Source of the DNA: Winogradskyella eckloniae
GTDB lineage: Bacteria > Bacteroidota > Bacteroidia > Flavobacteriales > Flavobacteriaceae
Reading direction: 5' to 3'
NCBI RefSeq assembly: GCF_013249045.1
Contig: NZ_JABRWP010000001.1
Coordinates: forward strand, 620,001 to 684,000
DNA length: 64,000 bases
The position numbers and the translations under genes are program-made. Under the pieces are notes generated by a model. The model worked only from the letters and a program-made list of their open reading frames with translations. It did not search any database and had not been told where the DNA came from. This document shows positions 1 to 8,900 of this stretch, piece by piece. Each line of letters begins with the position of its first letter. The stretch's first letter is position 1.

Positions 1-527
1 TGGCTCTTTGGGCTTGCTTTTCTGCGTATGGCTAAGTCCTTATCATGATGATAACGATTTCTAGGTCCATTGTCTACAATAATGCCATCGACCACAATTA
101 GTCCACCTTCTGCCAATTGTCCGTTTTTAGAGCGTTGTTGGTCTGTACGAATATAAAGACGAGGCGTTGTTAGTTTTTTGTAATCGTTAGTGCCTGTAAA
201 AATCGTTTTATGGTCTGTCCAAGGCGCACGTTTTGTAAACGTAACATCATAACCGCCATAAATTTGAACAGGAACATTTATTTCGTCTGACCCACGTTTA
301 CCTTTGCTCATATAAACGCCTTCTGCAATATGAATAATATCGTTTGGTTTTAATAAGTAGATAATATTACCTAAGTCTTTTGCAGGTTGTTCTTTTGTGC
401 CAAGTTTACCTGAACCTGTGGACTTACTCACGTACCAATCTCGTCCTTTTTTTGTGAAATCTACAGCATCTTGTGCATTTAATGATACCATAAACAGAAA
501 CGCGATTGCATAAATACATACTTTCAT
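1..527 (-). CDS. Secreted protein with a pectate-lyase-like (beta-helix) start, 3' end cut by the window
   Basis: This coding region runs off the left edge; 175 residues are visible from an ATG at 527. The first 18 or so residues are a clear signal peptide (MKVCIYAIAFLFMVSLNAQ), so the protein is exported. The mature start reads like the opening of a right-handed parallel beta-helix protein: a WYVSKSTGSGKLGTKEQPAKDL segment resembles the 'YVSPTGSGTGSKENPFKDL' pattern typical of such proteins, followed by IIHIAEGVYMS and IQIYGGY-like turns. Its true length and substrate are unknown. It lies downstream of the LytTR regulator gene on the same strand, with a LytTR-type direct repeat about 106 bases upstream of its start, so it is the best candidate target of that regulator. 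The family call rests on residue pattern only. Confidence 0.7.
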   Translation of the reverse strand, partial: MKVCIYAIAFLFMVSLNAQDAVDFTKKGRDWYVSKSTGSGKLGTKEQPAKDLGNIIYLLKPNDIIHIAEGVYMSKGKRGSDEINVPVQIYGGYDVTFTKRAPWTDHKTIFTGTNDYKKLTTPRLYIRTDQQRSKNGQLAEGGLIVVDGIIVDNGPRNRYHHDKDLAIRRKASPKS

Positions 528-632
528 TTTAGTTGAATTTTAGGACAGATTACAATCTATAAATGGTAGATAGTATATCTGTAATTAATAGCTGTGTAAA
601 GCTATTTTTATAACTATATATGGAAGCGTTTT

Positions 633-662
633 TTTAGTGAGTTCGCATTTTTATTTAGTGAA
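633..662 (-). promoter_or_regulatory. LytTR-type direct repeat upstream of the secreted protein gene
   Basis: Two nine-base repeats, TTTAGTGAG at 633-641 and TTTAGTGAA at 654-662 on the plus strand, start exactly 21 bases apart, two helical turns, which is the usual arrangement for LytTR-domain binding. A -7-like box (TAGCTTTA on the minus strand, 604-597) sits 28 bases downstream of the proximal repeat. The same layout recurs at 1424-1453. Binding is inferred. Confidence 0.6.
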
Positions 663-674
663 CACTGTTAAGTC

Positions 675-1367
675 TTATTTATAAGATTTCACTTTACTTA
701 CCACTAAACTTTTTTGAGAAGCACTTACAGGAATACTGTCGTTATTAAGTGTAATTGTGTTTTTTTCGATACTTATAATGTGGTTTAAATTTACCACGTA
801 AGAACGGTGTGCTTTTATAAAGTTGTCGCCTTTTAGTTGCTCTGAAATGTGCTTTAAAGTATGCGGTACTAAATATGTTTTTGTTTTTGTAATGATATAG
901 CAGTAATTGTCAAAGGCTTTTAAGTAGCTAATAGAATTTTGATTTATACGATGTAATCGGCCTTCGTGTTTAATAATAATAAAATGTTGCTTTGACTCAC
1001 TGTAATTATGCCAAGCGAGTTCAATATTTGTTCTTAGACTTGTTTCTGTAAATGGTTTAACAATATAGCCTAATGGATTTACCTGCTTTACGCGGTCAAT
1101 AGTATTGGGATCCGTTTGGGAAGAAAGAAACATATAAGGTAAGTTCTTTTTATCTAATTCTGTAGCGAGATCCACACCATCCTTTTCACCATGGAGTTGA
1201 ATATCAATGAGTATTAAATCGGGTTTTAGCAATTCTATGTCGCGCAGCGCAGTAGTAAAATCTTCAGCATCTCCAATAGCATAAAAACCTTGTTTACGTA
1301 AAGCTACCTCAATTGTAGATGCAATTAATGGTTCGTCTTCAACAATATATATGTTAAGGGATTTCAA
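675..1367 (-). CDS. LytTR-family response regulator
   Basis: A 230-residue two-component response regulator. Residues 1-120 form a receiver domain with the acidic pair at E10/D11, the phospho-acceptor aspartate D55 in LILIDIQL, and the conserved lysine K104 in YIVKPF. Residues about 130-228 form a LytTR DNA-binding domain (KHEGRLHRI, then KAHRSYVVNLNHI, then the terminal IPVSASQK). The start is a TTG; no in-frame ATG lies nearby upstream, and the next methionine is inside the receiver domain. It follows the histidine kinase gene on the same strand, 98 bases apart, and the gap carries a LytTR-type direct repeat, which suggests that it controls its own transcription. Confidence 0.93.
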   Translation of the reverse strand: MKSLNIYIVEDEPLIASTIEVALRKQGFYAIGDAEDFTTALRDIELLKPDLILIDIQLHGEKDGVDLATELDKKNLPYMFLSSQTDPNTIDRVKQVNPLGYIVKPFTETSLRTNIELAWHNYSESKQHFIIIKHEGRLHRINQNSISYLKAFDNYCYIITKTKTYLVPHTLKHISEQLKGDNFIKAHRSYVVNLNHIISIEKNTITLNNDSIPVSASQKSLVVSKVKSYK

Positions 1368-1423
1368 ATTATAATTATTTTAAAAATTTAAATTAGAGAT
1401 TCGATATGCTAATATTCCTTTTT

Positions 1424-1453
1424 TTTAGTGAGTATGATATTTTTTTTAGTGAA
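1424..1453 (-). promoter_or_regulatory. LytTR-type direct repeat upstream of the response regulator gene
   Basis: TTTAGTGAG at 1424-1432 and TTTAGTGAA at 1445-1453 repeat at a 21-base period, with the same half-site sequences, order and spacing as the repeat at 633-662. A -7-like box (TAATTTAA on the minus strand, 1395-1388) again lies 28 bases downstream of the proximal repeat. This points to autoregulation by the LytTR protein; binding itself is inferred. Confidence 0.6.
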
Positions 1454-1465
1454 TGTTTCTTTTTG

Positions 1466-3415
1466 TTAAAGTAAGTTGTATTTCGTTATTTTTAATGTGG
1501 CTATAGTGCCTTTCTGTATTTCGGACTGATAATTTAAGGATGCTTTTAGCTTTTTTGATAAGGCTTTCATCAATGTAATTCCAAATGATGTATTTTTTAT
1601 TTCACCTTCAAATCCTTTGCCATTATCAATTACGTTGAGGATTAGGTTCTCAGCATCTTTATAGAACTTTATAATTATTTTACTTTCTTCAGTGACTTCA
1701 TCAAAGGCATGTTTAAGCGTATTGACAATTAGTTCGTTTAAAATTAGTCCTATCGGTGTTGTAGTTTCAATGTCTAAAACCAAAGGTTCAATGTCAAGTT
1801 CGTAAGAAATAGGTTGAGATTTGAACTGATGACTTTCAAAAATATCAGTGACCAAATCATTAAAATAATCTTTGGTGTTTATTCCAATCAATTCGTCTTT
1901 GTTGTATAATCTTTGATGTATTAAAACCATAGAGCGGACTCTGTTTTCGGCTTCTTTTATAGCAATTTTGGCTTCTTTATCTTCTACGTTTTCAGATTGT
2001 AAATACAATAAACTAGACACAATCTGAAAACTGTTTTTTACACGATGATGTGTTTCTTTTAATAATATATTTTTTTCGTCTACCGATGCTTCCAACAATT
2101 TTTTCTGTTTAGAAAGTTTATTGCTCTGCTTTTTATTTTTGTAAAAGAAGAAACTCAAAACTAAAACCAACAATAAGCCTAATGCAGCCAAGTAAGAATA
2201 TAGCTTGCTTTGTTTTTCTTTGGCTTGAAGTGCTACAGCATTGAGTTCTTCTGTTTTATTAAACTCGTACTGCATTTCTTGCTGTGTTTGTTTCTTAATG
2301 TTATTAGCATTAAAAATAGAATCATTAGCCTTTGTGTATAGTTCGTAGTTTTCTAATGCTAAATTGTATTTTCCAGTTGCTTTATAAGCTTTAGCAAGGC
2401 ATTCACATGCTTCGGAGGTTAATTCTATATTTCCGATTTTTAAGGCAATGTCCTTGGCTTCATTACAATTCTTAATGGCTAAGTCGTAATTTTCTGTTTC
2501 AATAAAAAGGTTGCCAAGATAATTTTTTGCAATCGTCAAATTTTCAGAAATAGCAGCCTTTTCATAGTAGTTATGCGCTTCATACAGGTTGGTTAAAGCT
2601 TCGTCGTAATTTTTTAATTTAGAATGAGCGTTGCCTATATTCAATGACGAATTCATTAAAGAGCGTATAGGAGCTTTCCCTTTTTCTTTAAATATCTTTC
2701 CTTCTTCAAAATGATCTAAGGCCTTTTGGTTATCCCCTTGATTTAATAGCATTTCCCCTTTATTTGAGATAATAATGCCTGCATTTACATAAGATTTTAA
2801 AGCAATTGCCCCTTGGTAAGCGTTATCATAATAAATCGAAGCTTTATCAAATTCCTTCATTTGATTGTAAAAATTTGCTAATAAATTATTGAGTACACAG
2901 CTTTCACCGTTAAACTTTCGTCGTTGGGATTCATCTAGGTTTAAGGTGTCAATCTTATCTAATGCTTTTTTTGAATTTAATGCAGTAGCAAGTGCTAAAG
3001 GAATGTTGCCTTGTTTTTTGTAAATACCGCTTTTAGTCATTAAACTCGTAGCACGTAAAAAAGGCATGGTTGCATCGTTAATATGCGTAATGGATTTGTC
3101 TAAATAATAATCTGAAGAATCTAATTGACTGTTGTAATAAAAGTAATTTCCTAATGAGTAATATGAGTTTGCAAATTGTTTATTGTCATTGTTAGCTTTA
3201 GAAATCTCAATGGCCTTATCAATTAAAACACGTGTATCTTTAGAGTATCGAAGCTTACCTGCATTACTGGTAAGCACTCTTATTTTTTCAAAATCATCAT
3301 CATAAGTATCAACAATGTTAACTAAGGAGTCAATTATTTTTTGTTTGTCAGTGGAATATTGAGCATATACTAAGGTAGAAAAGCATAACAGGAAAAAAAG
3401 GGAATAGAACTTCAA
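1466..3415 (-). CDS. TPR-containing HisKA_2-type sensor histidine kinase
   Basis: A 649-residue membrane sensor kinase. Residues 1-18 are a signal peptide (ending VYAQ), residues about 40-380 are tetratricopeptide-like helical repeats placed outside the cytoplasm, and a transmembrane helix lies near 403-425 (LAALGLLLVLVLSFFFY). After a short coiled linker comes a HisKA_2 dimerisation domain with ETHHRVKNSFQ, where H457 is the likely phosphorylated histidine, and then an HATPase domain (NELIVNTLKHAF N-box, DNGKGF, SFGITLMKAL). Start is TTG; it gives a complete signal peptide, and no ATG is available upstream in frame. It pairs with the LytTR regulator just downstream. The signal sensed is not visible from sequence. 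Confidence 0.92.
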   Translation of the reverse strand: MKFYSLFFLLCFSTLVYAQYSTDKQKIIDSLVNIVDTYDDDFEKIRVLTSNAGKLRYSKDTRVLIDKAIEISKANNDNKQFANSYYSLGNYFYYNSQLDSSDYYLDKSITHINDATMPFLRATSLMTKSGIYKKQGNIPLALATALNSKKALDKIDTLNLDESQRRKFNGESCVLNNLLANFYNQMKEFDKASIYYDNAYQGAIALKSYVNAGIIISNKGEMLLNQGDNQKALDHFEEGKIFKEKGKAPIRSLMNSSLNIGNAHSKLKNYDEALTNLYEAHNYYEKAAISENLTIAKNYLGNLFIETENYDLAIKNCNEAKDIALKIGNIELTSEACECLAKAYKATGKYNLALENYELYTKANDSIFNANNIKKQTQQEMQYEFNKTEELNAVALQAKEKQSKLYSYLAALGLLLVLVLSFFFYKNKKQSNKLSKQKKLLEASVDEKNILLKETHHRVKNSFQIVSSLLYLQSENVEDKEAKIAIKEAENRVRSMVLIHQRLYNKDELIGINTKDYFNDLVTDIFESHQFKSQPISYELDIEPLVLDIETTTPIGLILNELIVNTLKHAFDEVTEESKIIIKFYKDAENLILNVIDNGKGFEGEIKNTSFGITLMKALSKKLKASLNYQSEIQKGTIATLKITKYNLL

Positions 3416-3580
3416 AATATTAAGCGTATTTTTTGGTTTGGTATCTACAATATACCTATTTTCTTTTGTTCAATGAAATGTTGTTCTTATTCAGAGGTAT
3501 TATAAATTTGAATTTATCGTAACCACGATCGAATTCTGGCAGAAATATTTAGAGTAACCTTTAACACTTTCATAAGATAT

Positions 3581-3605
3581 GTAGAAGTACATATCCTTAA
3601 ATTTG
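3581..3605 (+). promoter_or_regulatory. Promoter with a GTAGAAGTACATAT element, metallophosphoesterase gene
   Basis: A Bacteroidota -7 box TAAATTTG lies at 3598-3605, 18 bases before the start codon. It is preceded at 3581-3594 by GTAGAAGTACATAT, a 14-base sequence found again in the same position before the thioredoxin-like gene (4922-4935). No good -33 TTTG is seen, so this shared element may stand in for it or be an operator. Confidence 0.5.
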
Positions 3606-3623
3606 CAGTCTTAAATAACTTAG

Positions 3624-4853
3624 ATGATGCGTTGGATAATTTTTGCCGTAATATTTATAATTTTAACGATATATGGTTTTCAGGCCATTAAAACGGTCAC
3701 AAAGCATACTTGGGTTTATTATGTTTTCTTTACGTTAGCCTTTATTATAGTCGGTAATTTTATTTATCAATTTGTTCTAGGAAATGAAGGTAGAGTGTTA
3801 ACACCTTACAAGAGTTATGCGTTTGGTTTTTTACTCACCTTTATGGCGTTTAATTTAGTGTTAACGCTGATATTATTTGGGGAAGATCTCATAAGAGGAG
3901 TCGTTGGACTTTATCAAAAATTGGCCACCAAGAATTCTACATTTTATATGCCATCTCGAAGAAAATTTGTGAGTCAGATAGCATTGGGATTAGCTGCAAT
4001 TCCGTTTACGTCTTTGCTTTATGGCATGTATAAAGGGAAATATAACTTTAGAGTGCTTAATTATACGTTGCATTTTGAAGATTTACCAGAGGCTTTTGAT
4101 GGTTATAGAATAACTCAAATTAGCGATATTCATTCTGGTAGCTTTGAAAATAAGGAGAAGATTGAATATGCCATTGACCTCATAAATGATCAAAAATCAG
4201 ATCTTATTTTATTTACAGGAGATATGGTTAATAACAAAGCCTCTGAGATGTTACCTTGGAAAGATACCTTTGGAAGGTTGAAAGCTAAAGATGGTAAGTA
4301 TTCTGTTTTAGGAAACCATGATTATGGTGATTATGTAGATTGGAATACGGCACAAGAAAAACAACAGAATCTCGAGCAATTAAAAACCATTCAAAAAGAT
4401 ATTGGATTCAATTTGTTATTAAATGAAAGTAGGTACCTCGAACGCAATGGGCAGCGATTGGCTTTAATTGGTGTAGAGAATTGGGGAACAGGAGGATTTA
4501 AGCAAGCAGGCGATTTAAAAAAAGCTTCAAAATTAATTGATAAAGACGACTTTAAAATATTAATGACGCACGATCCTAGTCATTGGGAAGCCGAAGTACT
4601 TAAAGATCCTAAACATTACCATTTAACATTAAGTGGTCATACCCATGGAATGCAATTTGGAATTGAAATACCAGGTTGGATAAAATGGAGTCCTGCCAAA
4701 TGGAGATATAAGCAATGGGCAGGAATATATACAGAACTTGGTCAGCATATCAACGTAAATAGAGGTTTTGGTTATTTAGGATATCCAGGTCGTGTTGGGA
4801 TTTGGCCAGAAATTACAGTGATTGAGCTCAAAAAAGGATCTAAAAGTGCATAA
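3624..4853 (+). CDS. Membrane-anchored metallophosphoesterase (YkuE/calcineurin-like)
   Basis: A 409-residue protein with four likely N-terminal membrane helices (about 1-25, 32-52, 68-92 and 117-137) and a calcineurin-like phosphoesterase domain from about 160 to 400. All the metal-binding motifs are present: ISDIHSG (D168, H170), LFTGDMVNN, VLGNHDYG, LMTHDPSHW and LSGHTHGMQFG. The family hydrolyses phosphoesters with a two-metal centre; YkuE-like members act at the cell surface, and the substrate here is unknown. A second ATG follows the first at once. The gene is transcribed away from the histidine kinase and is followed by the thioredoxin-like gene, which has its own promoter. Confidence 0.9.
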   Translation: MMRWIIFAVIFIILTIYGFQAIKTVTKHTWVYYVFFTLAFIIVGNFIYQFVLGNEGRVLTPYKSYAFGFLLTFMAFNLVLTLILFGEDLIRGVVGLYQKLATKNSTFYMPSRRKFVSQIALGLAAIPFTSLLYGMYKGKYNFRVLNYTLHFEDLPEAFDGYRITQISDIHSGSFENKEKIEYAIDLINDQKSDLILFTGDMVNNKASEMLPWKDTFGRLKAKDGKYSVLGNHDYGDYVDWNTAQEKQQNLEQLKTIQKDIGFNLLLNESRYLERNGQRLALIGVENWGTGGFKQAGDLKKASKLIDKDDFKILMTHDPSHWEAEVLKDPKHYHLTLSGHTHGMQFGIEIPGWIKWSPAKWRYKQWAGIYTELGQHINVNRGFGYLGYPGRVGIWPEITVIELKKGSKSA

Positions 4854-4921
4854 TTGTAAAGAATTGCTTATTTTTATGATAGAAGTACCTTGCTTATATA
4901 TTGAGCATATTCAATTTTAAG

Positions 4922-4942
4922 GTAGAAGTACATATTTATTTG
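4922..4942 (+). promoter_or_regulatory. Second GTAGAAGTACATAT element before the thioredoxin-like gene
   Basis: GTAGAAGTACATAT at 4922-4935 is identical to 3581-3594 and abuts a -7-like TTTATTTG at 4935-4942. A shorter copy of its core, TAGAAGTAC, sits 43 bases upstream at 4880-4888. The match suggests that this gene and the upstream phosphoesterase gene share a regulator or sigma factor. Confidence 0.45.
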
Positions 4943-4958
4943 ACTAAAACTATAGCGT

Positions 4959-5255
4959 ATGTCAAAATTTGGAGAATTAATAGATGTTGAAATTCCTGTT
5001 CTTTTGGATTTTTATACCGAAGGAAACGAAGAGTCTATTGCCATGCATTCGATACTTCGAGATGTTGCGGCAACTTTGGGTGATAAAGCTAAAGTTATTA
5101 AGATTGATGTGGATAAGAATATGGAGCTTGCCGAAGCTTTAAGAGTAAAAGGATTACCAACTTTAATTATTTATAAAGATGGCGAAATGAAGTGGCGACA
5201 TAGCGGTGTAGAAAACACCAATAGACTCATTGAGATAATTCAGGAATTTGTATAA
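4959..5255 (+). CDS. Thioredoxin-fold protein lacking the CxxC active site
   Basis: A 98-residue single-domain protein with the thioredoxin layout: strand VLLDFYT, helix, strand KVIKIDVD, then GLPTLIIYKDGE with the conserved cis-proline at P67, and a final helix. Where thioredoxins have WCGPC it reads TEGNEES (residues 20-26), and the whole protein has no cysteine. It therefore cannot act as a disulfide reductase; a binding, chaperone or structural role is more likely, but nothing in the sequence tells which. The 3' end overlaps the convergent deacetylase gene by 29 bases. Confidence 0.88.
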   Translation: MSKFGELIDVEIPVLLDFYTEGNEESIAMHSILRDVAATLGDKAKVIKIDVDKNMELAEALRVKGLPTLIIYKDGEMKWRHSGVENTNRLIEIIQEFV

Positions 5256-5919
5256 GTAAATCTCTATTTTGTTGTAAGCCTTTAAAACTAAACCCTTTTT
5301 TGCTATAATTATCCAATACTTTTGGTAGCGCATATTTTAGATTAGGAAATGCTTTTACGCTATCATGAAAAACAACAATACTGCCTTCTTTAGCTGTTGT
5401 TATAACATTTTTTAAACAAGATGCTTTAGAAACGGTTACGTCCCAATCATAAGACAAGACATCCCATAATATAATGGTATAGCCTAAAGACTGAATTTGC
5501 TTGCTCTGTTTCGCTTTAAACTTGCCGTATGGTGGTCGGAATAATTTTAAATGAGACGCGTAATCAGCAGATGTGGCAGCACGTATTAACGCTTGAGTTT
5601 TTTTTATATCTTCTACGTATTCATCAGTGTTACACCTCCAGCCTTTGAGGTGGTTAAACGTATGATTGCCTACGGAATGTCCACCATTTAGGATGCGATT
5701 AAAAATATCTGGATGTTTTTCTATATTATTTCCAATACAAAAGAATGTGGCTTTTGCATTATATGTTTTTAAAGTTTTAAGTACCCAATCCGTGATCTCT
5801 GGAGTGGGTCCATCATCAAACGTTAAATACAGTTCTTTCTTTTTAGTATTAATATTCCAAATAAAATTTGGAAACCATGTTTTTACAAAGTCGGGTGTTT
5901 TCGCCGGAATAATTTGCAT
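5227..5919 (-). CDS. Polysaccharide deacetylase (NodB homology)
   Basis: A 230-residue carbohydrate esterase family 4 enzyme that removes acetyl groups from N-acetylated sugars. NodB motifs are intact: LTFDDGPTP with D35/D36, GNHTFNH with metal-binding H86 and H90, LFRPPYGKFK, and a late VVFHDS. No signal peptide is evident, and the protein begins nearly at the catalytic domain, which is common for short Bacteroidota members. It lies 6 bases downstream of the DUF2723 gene on the same strand, so the two are probably co-transcribed. Its 3' end overlaps the thioredoxin-like gene on the other strand by 29 bases. Confidence 0.92.
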   Translation of the reverse strand: MQIIPAKTPDFVKTWFPNFIWNINTKKKELYLTFDDGPTPEITDWVLKTLKTYNAKATFFCIGNNIEKHPDIFNRILNGGHSVGNHTFNHLKGWRCNTDEYVEDIKKTQALIRAATSADYASHLKLFRPPYGKFKAKQSKQIQSLGYTIILWDVLSYDWDVTVSKASCLKNVITTAKEGSIVVFHDSVKAFPNLKYALPKVLDNYSKKGFSFKGLQQNRDLLIQIPELSQ

Positions 5920-5925
5920 GACCTA

Positions 5926-8900
5926 TTAATTACTAGGAGCAATTTTGTCTATAGTATCTTTTATGGCGTTTTGAATATCTACATCATTTGGGATTTCTTC
6001 TGGTTCTCCATTACCATATAAATCCATTAAATCATCAAATAAGCTTAAATAACTATTAAACGTTTTAGTTTCTTGCATAGCAAATTCTTGGTCGTTGTAA
6101 ATAACTAATATATCTATAAGCGATCTATAACGTTGTATATCTAAATAGATATCTTCACCTACCACTTGATCTTGGTCTTCTAGCGATAAACTGCTATAGT
6201 AGGCTAAATTTTCTTGGTATTTTTTAGCTACGTCTTTATATAAAGAACGACCTTTCTCTTTGTTTCCTACTTCATAATAAGCACTGACATATGGTTCTAA
6301 TAACGAATAAAAACCAAATTTGTCTACAGGCATTTTTTCCATTGCTATATCTGCAATTTCTTCAGCCTTTTCTAATTGGTCTTCATTGATAAGTTGTTCA
6401 ATTAAACGGGCTAAATTTCCTCTATAAGTAATACCATTTCTTCGGGTTTCAATATCATAATACATATCTTCTCCACTTCCTCCCCATTGCCAATTCTTAA
6501 CCATATCATACATTAAGTCGGGATCAACTCGTCCCATATCATAAGGATTTGCTTGGTCTACAGGTGTTTTTATAGGTACCAATTTGTAGCACATTCCGTC
6601 TAATTGTAAGTAATCTTTTAACCAAACATAATCTTCGGCCCCAAAAGCACCTCCAGTAAAATAAATTGGGCGTTCCCAATTATTGTTAGCAAGAATATCT
6701 AACATTAATAGACGGTTTTTGTATAAATAGCCACCACTAATTCTCGTAAATAAATAGTCTTCTATTTTATCGGCATCTTTTGGTTTTACGATCCCATTTT
6801 TTAGTACCATTTCTTTGTTTACTGGTATACTTATATTTCGGGATGGATAGTAATTAGAACTAAGCAAGTGTTTAGGATAACGACTTGGGTCATCTTGCTG
6901 TGCTTCAACCACAAATTTAACTTTTGTATTCGGTTTTTCACTAGACACAAAATCCATAAATTGTTTAATGTCTAAAGTATCTCTAGCAATACGTTCATTA
7001 ATTTCTTTATAAGCTACAACATCACGAGTGCCGCCTCTATATTGTTTGTGCGTAAGTTGTGAAGGTATAGGATCACTATCATAAGCCTTGCGCTTCATTT
7101 GATCGATGTACCAGTCTGTTTGAAATAAGCTTGTGTTTATAACGCGGACATCTCGTCTTACACCTTCTATTTCTTGTAGATACCAAAGCGGAAATGTGTC
7201 ATTGTCACCAATTGTAAAGAGAATAGCATTTGGTGCGCAAGATTCTAAATATTTCCTTGCCATAGAATTTGTCGTGTACTTCCCTGAGCGATCGTGATCA
7301 TCCCAATTGTTGGCTGCTAATATACCAGGTACCAAAACGATGCATGCTAAAGTAATGATTGGCACAAGCCATTTAGTTTTAAAACTCGATTTTAGTAAAT
7401 CATAAATGGCATATACACCAAACCCAATCCAGATGGCAAAGACATAAAAAGAACCGACTACAGAATAATCTCTTTCACGTGGTTCAAAAGGGCGTATGTT
7501 AGTGTAAAATTGAATCGCTAGTCCTGTGAGTAGGAAGAAAACAAGTAAAACCCAAAAACGTTTTAAATCCGAATTCATTAAGAAGAAAAATCCAATAAGC
7601 CCTAAGATTAGTGGTAAGAAATAATAGGTGTTTCTAGATTTGTTTTCTAAAACATCAGTTGGAAGATTATCTTGAGACATTCCAATATGCCAAGAGTCTA
7701 TCGCATTAATTCCTGAAATCCAATTTCCATTTTTATGAGTATATCTACCTTGAATATCATCTTGTCTTCCTGTAAAATTCCACATAAAATATCGCCAATA
7801 CATGTAGCCAAATTGGTATTGAAACATGTACATGGTGTTGTCAAAAAACGATGGTTTTTCTATTTCTAAATATTGTTGTCCGTAACGGCTTAAAAATTGA
7901 TTGTAGTCTTCATAATCAATTTCGTGGTTGGCAACACGCATTTTAAAATCATTAACAAGTTGGTCAATTTGTTGTTTTTCTCTAAGCGCATATTGTGAGG
8001 ATTGTTCTTCAGATAAACCTGCATTCATCGCTTCATTATAAGCACGAGATTGTAAGGTAGGATCTGCTTTGAATTCTATTAAACCCGTAAACATCATATA
8101 GTTTTCTGCATGTTCAGAACTCCACATTCTAGGTAAAATAGAGGCATGTTCATGGTTGTAGTTTTGTTTACTTTTTTCCCAGTCATTGATAATAACATAT
8201 TCCCCTTTTTCTTCGTCTTTTTCAAAATTCTTCTTATCGTCTACAAAAGGTTCGTCTTTATCAGCACCAGAATATGCTTCAGTAAATTGAGGGCCATAAA
8301 AAAGATGTGTTTCTGGGTATTGCTCTAAGTTATAATAGGCTAAAAGTTCTCTGGCATCTGATGGGTTGTTTTCATTAATAACGACTTGTGCATTTGCACG
8401 TATTGGTAACATCATCCAAGATGAAAAACCAATAAAGATAAACATTAAGCTCAGCACTAAAGTGTTGACGTGTTTGTAGTCTTTTTTTCGTGTATAGTTT
8501 AAGCCAAAGTAAAATAAACCTATGACCATTAATCCTGTGATAATAGTACCAGAATTAAAAGGTAAACCAATAGAATTCACAAAGAATACCTCTAGGTAAC
8601 CAAAAAGTTTAAGTGTGGATGGCAATAATAATTTAAAAATAAACAGTAAAATAGCAGCAGAGGCTATGTTAGCAATAATGAAATTTTTAACAGTGATGGT
8701 TTTGTAGTTCTTAAAGTAATAAAGGAGTCCAATGGCAGGTATGGTCAGTAAGCCCATAAAGTGCACACCAAAAGACAGACCAATTACAAAGGCAATAAGA
8801 ATTAACCAGCGATTGCCTCTTGGTTGATTCATTTCTTGTTCCCAACGTAAGCCTAAATAAAATAATACGGCCATTATTAAAGTAGCCATGGCATAAACTT

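Noticed and set aside
5666-5929. 87-codon plus-strand reading frame opposite the deacetylase and DUF2723 junction
   Set aside because: It is antisense to the conserved NodB domain, and its translation shows no family pattern; a shadow of the real gene.
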